Shown: piece by piece, positions 23,711-30,907 of the stretch
How positions within the stretch are numbered: position 1 is the first letter of the stretch
Layout: every line of letters starts with the position of its first letter
Assembly (NCBI GenBank): GCA_964472275.1
Contig: CAYYJN010000016.1
Span: forward strand, 1 to 38,115
Source: JAFDVN01 sp964472275
GTDB lineage: Bacteria; Acidobacteriota; Holophagae; Holophagales; Holophagaceae
Length of the DNA stretch: 38,115 nt
Reading direction: 5' to 3'
Program-made: the position numbers and the translations under genes
The notes under the pieces: model-generated
Database searches by the model: none
Told to the model about the DNA's origin: nothing
What the model saw: only the letters and a program-made list of their open reading frames with translations

Positions 23711-24532
23711 ATGAGCATCAAGCTGCTCAAGCCCACGACTCCCGGCCAGCGCGGCATGTCCAAGCATGGCTTCGAGGAGATCACGGCGGACAAGCCCGAG
23801 CGCTCCCTCATCGAGAAGCGCTCCCGCACCGGCGGCCGCAACAACAACGGCCGCATCACCACCCGCCACATCGGCGGCGGCCACAAGCGCCGCTTCCGCA
23901 CCATCGACTTCAAGCGCGACAAGGCCGGGATCCCCGCCAAGGTCGCCACGATCGAATACGATCCGAACCGCACCGCGCGCATCGCCCTGCTGGTCTACGC
24001 CGACGGCGAGAAGCGCTACATCCTCGCTCCCGACGGCCTCCAGGTCGGCGCGAAGCTCCTGAGCGGCAAGGACGCGGACATCCTCGTGGGCAACTCGCTC
24101 CCCATCCGCAACATCCCGGTGGGCACGGAAGTCCACAACATCGAGCTGAAGCCCGGCAAGGGCGGCCAGATCTGCCGCGCCGCCGGCGCCTTCGCCCAGA
24201 TCCTCGGCCGCGACGGCGACTACGCCCAGGTGCGCCTGATGTCCGGCGAAGTCCGCAAGATCCACATGGACTGCGTCGCCACCATCGGCAAGGTCGGCAA
24301 CCTGCAGCACGAGAACATCCAGCTCGGCAAGGCGGGCCGCAAGCGGTGGATGGGCGTCCGCCCGACCGTCCGCGGCGTCGCCATGAACCCCGTGGATCAT
24401 CCCCATGGTGGTGGTGAGGGCAAGACCTCGGGTGGTCGCCACCCTGTGACGCCTTGGGGCCAGCCGACGCGCGGCCACAAGACCCGCCACAACCGCCGCA
24501 CCGCCAAGTTCATCGTCAAGCGCATCAACTAG
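23711..24532 (+). CDS. rplB: 50S ribosomal protein L2
   Basis: 273 residues. SIKLLKPTTPGQRGMSKHGF opens it, then RNNNGRITTRHIGGGHKRRF, and near the end MNPVDHPHGGGEGKTSGGRH, which includes the conserved His of the HPHGGGEG loop needed for peptidyl transfer. The frame is open to 23597, but ATG 23711 is the family start; AAGAGG lies about ten bases upstream. There is a 79-base spacer after rplW with no evident structure. Confidence 0.98.
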   Translation: MSIKLLKPTTPGQRGMSKHGFEEITADKPERSLIEKRSRTGGRNNNGRITTRHIGGGHKRRFRTIDFKRDKAGIPAKVATIEYDPNRTARIALLVYADGEKRYILAPDGLQVGAKLLSGKDADILVGNSLPIRNIPVGTEVHNIELKPGKGGQICRAAGAFAQILGRDGDYAQVRLMSGEVRKIHMDCVATIGKVGNLQHENIQLGKAGRKRWMGVRPTVRGVAMNPVDHPHGGGEGKTSGGRHPVTPWGQPTRGHKTRHNRRTAKFIVKRIN

Positions 24533-24544
24533 GAGGCATGGTAA

Positions 24545-24829
24545 ATGGCTCGCTCCCTGAAAAAAGGACCGTTCATTGACGGCCACCTCCTGAAGAAGGC
24601 GGAGACCGCCCAGGCCACCAACGACAAGCGCGTGATCAAGACCTGGTCCCGCCGCTCCACCGTGGTGCCCCAGATGATCGGCCTCACCCTCGCCGTCCAC
24701 AACGGCAACAAGTTCATCCCTGTCTATGTCACCGAGAACATGGTTGGCCACAAGCTGGGCGAGTTCTCCCTGACCCGCACTTTCAAGGGCCACGCCGGCA
24801 AGGCCGACGCCAAGGCCAAGGGGAAGTGA
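24545..24829 (+). CDS. rpsS: 30S ribosomal protein S19
   Basis: 94 residues. ARSLKKGPFIDGHLLKKAET, KTWSRRSTVVPQMIGLTLAV and the final GEFSLTRTFKGHAGKADAKA are typical. It binds the 30S head with S13. AGGAGG precedes the ATG by nine bases, just after the rplB stop. Confidence 0.98.
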   Translation: MARSLKKGPFIDGHLLKKAETAQATNDKRVIKTWSRRSTVVPQMIGLTLAVHNGNKFIPVYVTENMVGHKLGEFSLTRTFKGHAGKADAKAKGK

Positions 24830-24832
24830 CCC

Positions 24833-25186
24833 ATGTCTGAAATCGTCTCCACCGCCACCGTCCGCCATCTGCGCGGCTCCGCCCAGAAGGCCCGCCTCGT
24901 CGTGGACCTCATCCGCGGCAAGAAGATCGGCGAAGCCCAGTGGCTCCTGGCCCAGGCCAAGAAGTACGCCGCCGAGCCCATCCGCAAGCTGCTCGATTCC
25001 GCCGTGGCCAACGCCATCGACAAGAACCCTTCCGTTGATCCTGATGGCCTGCTCGTCAAGACGGCCTTCGTGAACGAGGGCTTCCGCATGAAGCGCGTCC
25101 GCCCCGCGCCCATGGGCCGCGCCTATGGCGTCCAGAAGCGCACCTGCCACATCACCATCCAGCTTTCCGAAGCCGGGGAGGAATAG
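24833..25186 (+). CDS. rplV: 50S ribosomal protein L22
   Basis: 117 residues. TATVRHLRGSAQKARLVVDL, RKLLDSAVANAIDKNPSVDP and MKRVRPAPMGRAYGVQKRTC are diagnostic, the last being the beta hairpin in the exit tunnel. It starts three bases after rpsS. Confidence 0.98.
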   Translation: MSEIVSTATVRHLRGSAQKARLVVDLIRGKKIGEAQWLLAQAKKYAAEPIRKLLDSAVANAIDKNPSVDPDGLLVKTAFVNEGFRMKRVRPAPMGRAYGVQKRTCHITIQLSEAGEE

Positions 25187-25188
25187 AG

Positions 25189-25836
25189 ATGGGTCAGAAA
25201 GTTCATCCGTTCGGCTTCCGCCTCGTCACCAGCAAGAACTGGAAGAGCAAGTGGTTCTCCAAGCGGGACTACGCCACGCTCCTCCACGAGGACCTGAAGC
25301 TCCGCCGCGAGCTGAAGAAGCAGCTCCATGGCCTCAACGCCATGGTCAGCAAGATTGACATTGACCGCGCCGCCGACAAGGTGACGGTGCGCATCTTCAC
25401 CGCCCGTCCCGGCATCGTCATCGGCCGCAAGGGCGCTGAGATCGACAAGCTCCGCGAAGACCTCCAGAAGCGCCTGAACCGCCCGGTGTCCGTGGACATC
25501 CAGGAGGTGAAGAAGCCTGAAGTGGACGCCCAGCTCGTCGCCGAGGGCGTGGCCCAGCAGCTGGAGCGCCGCATCGCGTTCCGCCGCGCCATGCGCAAGG
25601 CCGAGGAAGCCGCGATCCGCTTCGGCGCCAAGGGCTTCAAGATCAAGGTCTCCGGCCGCCTCAACGGCGCCGAGATCGCCCGCACCGAGGACTACCTCTC
25701 GGGCCAGATGCCCCGGCAGACCCTCCGCGCCAACATTGACTACGGCTTCGCCGAAGCCTCCACGACCTACGGCATCATCGGCGTCAAGGTGTGGGTGAAC
25801 CTCGGCGACCAGGCCGTCGAGACCGTGAAGCGTTGA
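25189..25836 (+). CDS. rpsC: 30S ribosomal protein S3
   Basis: 215 residues. GQKVHPFGFRLVTSKNWKSK at the N-terminus; the KH domain has VIGRKGAEIDKL (GxxG loop); ISGRLNGAEIART-type text appears as KVSGRLNGAEIARTEDYLSG. It guards the mRNA entry. Relatively short C-terminus compared with enteric S3 (about 230 residues). It starts two bases after rplV. Confidence 0.98.
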   Translation: MGQKVHPFGFRLVTSKNWKSKWFSKRDYATLLHEDLKLRRELKKQLHGLNAMVSKIDIDRAADKVTVRIFTARPGIVIGRKGAEIDKLREDLQKRLNRPVSVDIQEVKKPEVDAQLVAEGVAQQLERRIAFRRAMRKAEEAAIRFGAKGFKIKVSGRLNGAEIARTEDYLSGQMPRQTLRANIDYGFAEASTTYGIIGVKVWVNLGDQAVETVKR

Positions 25837-25845
25837 GGTGAACCC

Positions 25846-26265
25846 ATGCTGATGCCCAAGAAGGTCAAATACCGCAAGCAGATGAAGGGCCGCACCCGCG
25901 GCGTCGCCCAGCGTGGCACCGAGCTCTCCTTCGGGGACTTCGGCCTCAAGGCGATGGAGCACTGCTGGGTCACCAACCGGCAGATCGAGGCGGCCCGTAT
26001 CGCCATGACGCGCCACATCAAGCGCGGCGGCAAGATCTGGATCCGGATCTTCCCCGACAAGCCCACCACCTCCAAGCCCGCCGAGACCCGCATGGGTTCC
26101 GGCAAGGGCGCGCCCGATGGATGGGTCGCCGTGGTCCGTCCCGGCCGCATCCTCTTCGAGATGGAAGGTGTGGACGAGCAGACCGCCCGCGAGGCGCTGC
26201 GCCTGGCCCAGATGAAGCTTTCCGTGGCGTCTGAGTTCATCAGCCGCACGCCGCCGGAGGAATGA
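25846..26265 (+). CDS. rplP: 50S ribosomal protein L16
   Basis: 139 residues. MLMPKKVKYRKQMKGRTRG is the usual start (the second Met is an alternative). ISFGDFGL-type text occurs as ELSFGDFGLKAMEHCWVTNR, followed by RIFPDKPTTSKPAETRMGSG. It contacts the A-site tRNA. GAGGTG lies seven bases upstream. Confidence 0.98.
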   Translation: MLMPKKVKYRKQMKGRTRGVAQRGTELSFGDFGLKAMEHCWVTNRQIEAARIAMTRHIKRGGKIWIRIFPDKPTTSKPAETRMGSGKGAPDGWVAVVRPGRILFEMEGVDEQTAREALRLAQMKLSVASEFISRTPPEE

Positions 26266-26266
26266 G

Positions 26267-26467
26267 ATGAGCAAGAAGAACCCGTTCAGCGCCCTCACCG
26301 CCCGCAGCGTCGAAGAGCTCGCCCAGCTCGAGGCCGAGCTCGCCGCGAAGCGCTTCACGCTCCGCTTCCAGCATTCGGTCGGCCAGGTGGACAACACCGC
26401 CGAGATCCGCAAGACGCGCCGCGAGCTGGCCCGCGTCAAGACCGCCCTCCGGGCGAAGATGGCCTAA
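26267..26467 (+). CDS. rpmC: 50S ribosomal protein L29
   Basis: 66 residues. Two helices form the domain: ARSVEELAQLEAELAAKRFT, then the signature FQHSVGQVDNTAEIRKTRRE. It lies at the tunnel exit near L23. It starts one base after rplP. Confidence 0.96.
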   Translation: MSKKNPFSALTARSVEELAQLEAELAAKRFTLRFQHSVGQVDNTAEIRKTRRELARVKTALRAKMA

Positions 26468-26479
26468 GGAGACGCGACG

Positions 26480-26737
26480 ATGAGCCTCGATCAGAAAATG
26501 ACCCGCAGCGGCGTGGTGGTCTCCAACAAGGCCGACAAGACCGTGGTCGTGAAGGTGGAGCGCAAGATCCAGCACCCGCTCTACCGCCGCACCGTGAAGC
26601 AGTCCAAGAAGTACATGGCCCACGACGAACTGAACTCCTGCGCCATCGGCGATGTGGTGAAGATCGTCGAGTGCCGCCCCCTGTCCAAGCAGAAGCGCTG
26701 GATGGTCCTCGAGATCGTCCAGAAAGCCGGCGAGTGA
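26480..26737 (+). CDS. rpsQ: 30S ribosomal protein S17
   Basis: 85 residues. An OB fold with GVVVSNKADKTVVVKVERKI, HPLYRRTVKQSKKYMAHDEL and VKIVECRPLSKQKRWMVLEI. Primary 16S rRNA binder. It is the last classical gene of the S10 operon; rplN follows after nine bases, so S10 and spc units appear fused. Confidence 0.98.
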   Translation: MSLDQKMTRSGVVVSNKADKTVVVKVERKIQHPLYRRTVKQSKKYMAHDELNSCAIGDVVKIVECRPLSKQKRWMVLEIVQKAGE

Positions 26738-26746
26738 GGTAGCGAC

Positions 26747-27115
26747 ATGATCCAGATGGGAAGCATGCTCACCGTCGCCGACAACAGCGGCGCCAAGAAG
26801 ATCTGCTGCATCCTGCCGCTCGGCGGCGGGGTCGGCAAGACCGCGCAGCTCGGCGACATCATCACGGCCTCCGTCAAGGAAGCCATCCCCGGCGGCACGG
26901 TGAAGAAGAAGGCCGTCGTCCAGGCCGTCATCGTCCGCCAGCGCAAGGCCTTCCGCCGCAAGGACGGGTCTTACATCCGCTTCGATGAGAACGCCGCCGT
27001 CATCATCAAGAAGGATGGCGAGCCGGTCGGCACCCGCGTCTTCGGCCCCGTGGCCCGCGAGCTGCGCGAGCGCAAGTTCATGAAGATCGTCTCTCTCGCT
27101 CCCGAGGTGCTGTGA
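26747..27115 (+). CDS. rplN: 50S ribosomal protein L14
   Basis: 122 residues, exactly the canonical length. MIQMGSMLTVADNSGAKKIC, RRKDGSYIRFDENAAVIIKK and FGPVARELRERKFMKIVSLA identify it. It contacts 16S rRNA at bridge B5/B8 and is the target of the silencing factor RsfS. Confidence 0.98.
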   Translation: MIQMGSMLTVADNSGAKKICCILPLGGGVGKTAQLGDIITASVKEAIPGGTVKKKAVVQAVIVRQRKAFRRKDGSYIRFDENAAVIIKKDGEPVGTRVFGPVARELRERKFMKIVSLAPEVL

Positions 27116-27387
27116 TGGCGAAGATGAAGCTCAAGAAGGACGATCAGGTCCTCGTCATCGCCGGCAAGGACAAGGGCAAGACCGGCCCCGTCCTCAAGGT
27201 CCAGGTGGCCGCGAACCGCGTCGTCGTCGGCGGCGTCAATGTCGCCAAGAAGGCCGTCAAGCCCAACCAGCAGACCGGCGAGCAGGGCGGCTTCAAGGAG
27301 ACGGAAGCCTCCATCCACGCCTCCAATGTCATGCTCCTCGACGCCAAGACCGGCAAGGGCACCCGCAAGCGGGCGGCCAAGGCCTAA
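27115..27387 (+). CDS. rplX: 50S ribosomal protein L24
   Basis: 90 residues. MKLKKDDQVLVIAGKDKGKT contains the KOW motif; GGVNVAKKAVKPNQQTGEQG and ASIHASNVMLLDAKTGKGTR follow. Assembly initiator protein. The ATG shares one base with the rplN stop (TGATG); a GTG three bases earlier is possible. Ribosome site GAGG at seven bases. Confidence 0.97.
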   Translation: MAKMKLKKDDQVLVIAGKDKGKTGPVLKVQVAANRVVVGGVNVAKKAVKPNQQTGEQGGFKETEASIHASNVMLLDAKTGKGTRKRAAKA

Positions 27388-27396
27388 GTTTCCCGT

Positions 27397-27450
27397 GCCA
27401 TTGTCCTGGATTCCTGGGACAATGGCCGTTCCGCCCCTTCCCAGGGGCGG
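27397..27450 (+). promoter_or_regulatory. Two consecutive hairpins in the unusually long rplX-rplE spacer
   Basis: GCCATTGTCC (27397-27406) pairs with GGACAATGGC (27417-27426), a perfect ten-base-pair stem. CCGCCCC (27431-27437) then pairs with GGGGCGG (27444-27450). Neither is followed by a T-run. The spacer (27388-27569) is 182 bases where most bacteria have almost none. I see no clear promoter in the remainder. Confidence 0.5.
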
Positions 27451-27569
27451 GTTCTGAAGTTCACTTGAAAACCCGAGGTCGAGGGGAAACGGGCTTCACC
27501 GGAAGTCTCCAAGCCCCCTCGCGCTCCCGAACCCCTGGGGCCTAGCTCCCCACGGAAATGGAGGATCCA

Positions 27570-28124
27570 ATGTCCGGCTCTCCGGAACCGCGCCTGAAGG
27601 CGCGCTACACCCATGAAGTTCTGCCGAAGCTGAAGAGCGAATTCGGCATCAAGTCCGCCATGCGGGTCCCCCGCCTGGAGAAGATCGTCATCAACATGGG
27701 CGTCGGCGAAGCCATCCAGAACATCAAGGTGCTGGATGTGGCCGTCGAGGAGCTCGGCGCCATCGCTGGCCAGAAACCCGTGGTGCGCAAGGCCAAGAAG
27801 TCCATCGCCACCTTTAAGCTGCGCGAGGGCATGCCCATCGCCTGCATGGTGACCCTGCGCGGCGCGCGCATGTGGGAGTTCCTGGACCGCCTGATGACCT
27901 TGTCGCTGCCCCGCGTGCGCGACTTCCGCGGCGTCCCGACCCGCTCCTTCGATGGCCGCGGCAACTACACGCTCGGCCTCAAGGACCAGCTGATCTTCCA
28001 CGAGATTGACTTCTCGAAGGTTGACAAGGTGAAGGGCATGAACATCACCTTCGTCACATCCGCCCAGAACGACGCCGAGGCCCGGTCGCTGCTGACCCAC
28101 CTCGGGATGCCCTTCCGGAAGTAG
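27570..28124 (+). CDS. rplE: 50S ribosomal protein L5
   Basis: 184 residues. PRLKARYTHEVLPKLKSEFG, VPRLEKIVINMGVGEAIQNI, KPVVRKAKKSIATFKLREGM and RDFRGVPTRSFDGRGNYTLG are characteristic. Binds 5S rRNA and contacts P-site tRNA. ATG 27570 is preferred over the in-frame ATG at 27558, because GAGG (27561-27564) lies five bases upstream of it. Confidence 0.97.
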   Translation: MSGSPEPRLKARYTHEVLPKLKSEFGIKSAMRVPRLEKIVINMGVGEAIQNIKVLDVAVEELGAIAGQKPVVRKAKKSIATFKLREGMPIACMVTLRGARMWEFLDRLMTLSLPRVRDFRGVPTRSFDGRGNYTLGLKDQLIFHEIDFSKVDKVKGMNITFVTSAQNDAEARSLLTHLGMPFRK

Positions 28125-28135
28125 GGAGAACCGAC

Positions 28136-28321
28136 ATGGCCAAGATTTCCAAGATCGTCAAGGACTCGCGCAAGCCGAAGTTCTCGACCCAGCACCGCAA
28201 CCGTTGCAAGGTCTGCGGCCGTCCCCGCGGCTTCATGCGCAAGTTCCAGCTCTGCCGTCTCTGCTTCCGCAAGTTCGCCCTCGCCGGCGAAGTTCCGGGC
28301 GTGCAGAAGGCCAGCTGGTAA
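28136..28321 (+). CDS. rpsZ: 30S ribosomal protein S14, zinc-binding short form (type Z)
   Basis: 61 residues. CKVCGRPRGFMRKFQLCRLC gives the four-Cys zinc site (CxxC-x12-CxxC) of the short C+ form, unlike the long zinc-free S14 of enterics. It shows that zinc was available to the ancestor and makes this protein a zinc store. The single copy here is in the normal spc position. Confidence 0.97.
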   Translation: MAKISKIVKDSRKPKFSTQHRNRCKVCGRPRGFMRKFQLCRLCFRKFALAGEVPGVQKASW

Positions 28322-28333
28322 GGAGGAATCGAC

Positions 28334-28729
28334 ATGTACACCGATCCGATCGCCGATTACCTCACCCGCCTGCGCAACGGCCTGATGGCCGGCCAGGACG
28401 CCGTCGTGGTGCCCGCCTCCAAGATGAAGGCCGGCCTCTCCGAGATCCTGAAGAAGGAGGGCTACATCCACTCCTGGAAGCAGGTCGCCCACGAGGGCCG
28501 CGACTACCTCATCGTCAACCTGAAGTATGTGAAGGACCGCCAGTCCGTGATCCACGGCCTGAAGCGCGTCTCCAAGCCCGGCCTGCGCGTCTACACCGGC
28601 GCCCAGGAGATCCCCGAGGTCCATGGCGGTCTCGGCATCGCCATCCTCTCGACCCCCAAGGGCCTGCTCAGCGGCAAGGACGCGCGCAAGCAGAATGTGG
28701 GCGGCGAGATCCTCGCCCAGGTTTGGTAA
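28334..28729 (+). CDS. rpsH: 30S ribosomal protein S8
   Basis: 131 residues. TDPIADYLTRLRNGLMAGQD, KMKAGLSEILKKEGYIHSWK and GGLGIAILSTPKGLLSGKDA are typical. Central-domain rRNA binder; in enterics it represses the spc operon at the rplE start. GGAGG lies upstream. Confidence 0.98.
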   Translation: MYTDPIADYLTRLRNGLMAGQDAVVVPASKMKAGLSEILKKEGYIHSWKQVAHEGRDYLIVNLKYVKDRQSVIHGLKRVSKPGLRVYTGAQEIPEVHGGLGIAILSTPKGLLSGKDARKQNVGGEILAQVW

Positions 28730-28745
28730 TCCCTTTTCCTGAAAC

Positions 28746-28761
28746 GGGGCGCTCTCGCCCC
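28746..28761 (+). promoter_or_regulatory. Small hairpin between rpsH and rplF
   Basis: GGGGCG-CTCT-CGCCCC, a six-base-pair stem with a tetraloop followed by TCAATCT, lies in the 52-base spacer. It may be a weak attenuator or processing site; the T content after it is low. Confidence 0.4.
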
Positions 28762-28781
28762 TCAATCTAAGGAACATCCCA

Positions 28782-29318
28782 ATGTCCCGAATCGGAAAGA
28801 AGCCCGTGAGCCTCCCGAAGGGCGTCAAGGTCGCCGTCAACGGCGCCGAGGCGACCATCGAGGGCGCGAAGGGCACCCTGAAATGCCCCATCCCCGTCGG
28901 CATCTCCCTGGAGATCTCCGGTGAAGTCGTGAACCTGCTCCGGGCCGACGACGAGGCGCAGACCCGCGCCTACCACGGCCTCACCCGCGCCCTTCTCCAG
29001 AACGCCGTCACCGGCGTCGCCGAGGGATGGAAGAAGGAGCTGGACATCGTCGGCGTCGGCTACCGCGCCGCGATGGAAGGCAGCAAGCTCGTCCTCGCCC
29101 TTGGCTACAGCCACCCGATCCACTACGAGGCCCCGAAGGGCATCTCCATCGCGGTGGACAAGCAGACCCACATCGTCGTCTCCGGTTCCGACCGGCAGCT
29201 CGTGGGCCAGGTCGCGGCCGACATCCGGAAGTTCCGCAAGCCCGAGCCCTACAAGGGCAAGGGCGTCATGTACACCGGCGAGGTCATCCGCCGCAAGGCC
29301 GGCAAGACCGGGAAGTAA
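28782..29318 (+). CDS. rplF: 50S ribosomal protein L6
   Basis: 178 residues. SRIGKKPVSLPKGVKVAVNG, VTGVAEGWKKELDIVGVGYR and FRKPEPYKGKGVMYTGEVIR are diagnostic; two tandem similar domains. Lies near the sarcin-ricin loop. No strong Shine-Dalgarno (TAAGGAAC, some nine bases upstream). Confidence 0.98.
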   Translation: MSRIGKKPVSLPKGVKVAVNGAEATIEGAKGTLKCPIPVGISLEISGEVVNLLRADDEAQTRAYHGLTRALLQNAVTGVAEGWKKELDIVGVGYRAAMEGSKLVLALGYSHPIHYEAPKGISIAVDKQTHIVVSGSDRQLVGQVAADIRKFRKPEPYKGKGVMYTGEVIRRKAGKTGK

Positions 29319-29327
29319 GAGGACACC

Positions 29328-29690
29328 ATGGCTAACGAACTCAAACTTCGCCGCGAACAGACCAAGAAGCGCATCCGGGGCCGCGTGGACGGCACCTCGG
29401 AGCGCCCCCGCCTCACCATCTACAAGAGTCTCAAGCGCATCTACGCCCAGGCCATTGACGATTCGCGCGGCCTGACGCTCGCTTCCGCCTCCTCCCTGGA
29501 GAAGGAGTTGCGCGAGGCCTTGAAGAACGGCGGCAACGCCGCCGCCGCCAAGGCCGTCGGCGCCCGCATCGCGGCGCGCCTGCTCGAGAAGGGCATCACC
29601 AAGGTGGTGTTCGACCGCAACGGTTATCTCTACCATGGCCGCGTCAAGGCGCTGGCCGATTCCGCCCGCGAAGCCGGGCTGCAGTTCTAA
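29328..29690 (+). CDS. rplR: 50S ribosomal protein L18
   Basis: 120 residues. RREQTKKRIRGRVDGTSERP, LTIYKSLKRIYAQAIDDSRG and KVVFDRNGYLYHGRVKALAD match. Binds 5S rRNA with L5. Confidence 0.98.
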   Translation: MANELKLRREQTKKRIRGRVDGTSERPRLTIYKSLKRIYAQAIDDSRGLTLASASSLEKELREALKNGGNAAAAKAVGARIAARLLEKGITKVVFDRNGYLYHGRVKALADSAREAGLQF

Positions 29691-29700
29691 GGGAGGGGCC

Positions 29701-30228
29701 ATGGCCATCGCTGCCAGCAACGAACCCAAGGCTGCCCCCCAGGACCAGGCGGGCGGAGAGTACAAGGATCAGGTCATCTATGTGGGCCGCGTCACCAAGG
29801 TGGTGAAGGGAGGCAAGAACTTCTCCTTCTCCGCACTGGTGGTCGTCGGCGACGGCAAGGGCAAGGTGGGCTTCGGCCTCGGCAAGGCGCTCGAAGTGCC
29901 TTCCGCCATCAAGAAGGGCATCGAGTCCGCCAAGCGCAACATGATTAAGGTGCCCGTCACCGCCAACGGCACGCTGCCGCACCCCGTGACCGGCCGCTTC
30001 GGCTCCGGCTCGGTGCTGATGAAGCCCGCCCCTGAGGGCACCGGCATCATCGCGGGCGCCGCCGTGCGCGCGATCATGGAAGCCGCCGGCGTCCACAACA
30101 TCCTCACCAAGAGCCTCGGCTCCTCCAATCCGCACAATGTGGTTCGCGCCACCTTCGCGGGCTTCGAGGACCTGATGGATCCCTACACGGTCATGTCCGA
30201 TCGCGGCATTGACCAGGCGGAGGCTTGA
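29701..30228 (+). CDS. rpsE: 30S ribosomal protein S5
   Basis: 175 residues. YVGRVTKVVKGGKNFSFSAL, FGLGKALEVPSAIKKGIESA, RFGSGSVLMKPAPEGTGIIA and KSLGSSNPHNVVRATFAGFE define it. Accuracy protein on the 30S body. ATG 29701 follows GGGAGGGG; the open frame upstream (29635) is a shadow of rplR. Confidence 0.98.
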   Translation: MAIAASNEPKAAPQDQAGGEYKDQVIYVGRVTKVVKGGKNFSFSALVVVGDGKGKVGFGLGKALEVPSAIKKGIESAKRNMIKVPVTANGTLPHPVTGRFGSGSVLMKPAPEGTGIIAGAAVRAIMEAAGVHNILTKSLGSSNPHNVVRATFAGFEDLMDPYTVMSDRGIDQAEA

Positions 30229-30229
30229 G

Positions 30230-30427
30230 ATGAGCACCCTGATCGGCAAGCAGGTCGTCCTGACCCTCAAGATGTCCACCATTTCCACGGTGCCCAAGCA
30301 CCGCGCCTTCGTGCAGACCCTGGGCCTGCACAAGGTCGGCGATAAGCGGGAGTGTGAGTACACGCCTTCCGTGCACGGGATCTGCAAGCGCATCCCGTTC
30401 CTCGTCGAAGTCCAGGTGAAGGGATAA
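30230..30427 (+). CDS. rpmD: 50S ribosomal protein L30
   Basis: 65 residues, slightly longer than the usual 58-60. IGKQVVLTLKMSTISTVPKH and FVQTLGLHKVGDKRECEYTP fit the L30 fold. Starts one base after rpsE (TTGAGATG), so probably coupled. Confidence 0.95.
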   Translation: MSTLIGKQVVLTLKMSTISTVPKHRAFVQTLGLHKVGDKRECEYTPSVHGICKRIPFLVEVQVKG

Positions 30428-30431
30428 CGCC

Positions 30432-30890
30432 ATGAAGCTGAACGAACTCAAGCCCGCCGAAGGCGCCGTCAAGACCAAGAAGCGCGTTGGCCGCGGCAAG
30501 GGCTCCGGCCTCGGCAAGACCTCCGCCCGCGGCGAGAAGGGCCAGAAGTCCCGGCGCGGCTACAGCCACCGCCGCGGCTTCGAGGGCGGCCAGATGCCGC
30601 TCGTGCGCCGCCTGCCCAAGCGCGGCTTCACGAACGCCCTCGCCCTCATCACCGAGGAAGTGACCCTCTCCACCATCTCCGCCCACTTCAAGGACGGGGA
30701 CACGGTGAGCGTCGAGTCCCTGCGCGGCAAGAAGGTCATCGCCGCCAAGACCGAGCGCGTGGTCGTCCTCGCCAGCGGCGAGCTGACCCGCAAGGTGACC
30801 GTCTCCGTGGACCGCGTCACCAAGGGCGCCCGCGAAGCCATCCACGCCAAGGGCGGCACGGTCGTCGAGCCCGCCCCGGCCGCCGAGTAA
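30432..30890 (+). CDS. rplO: 50S ribosomal protein L15
   Basis: 152 residues. MKLNELKPAEGAVKTKKRVG, GSGLGKTSARGEKGQKSRRG and GGQMPLVRRLPKRGFTN are the long basic extension typical of L15. Acts in late 50S assembly. Confidence 0.98.
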   Translation: MKLNELKPAEGAVKTKKRVGRGKGSGLGKTSARGEKGQKSRRGYSHRRGFEGGQMPLVRRLPKRGFTNALALITEEVTLSTISAHFKDGDTVSVESLRGKKVIAAKTERVVVLASGELTRKVTVSVDRVTKGAREAIHAKGGTVVEPAPAAE

Positions 30891-30907
30891 GGCGGAGCCC
30901 CGCGGGC

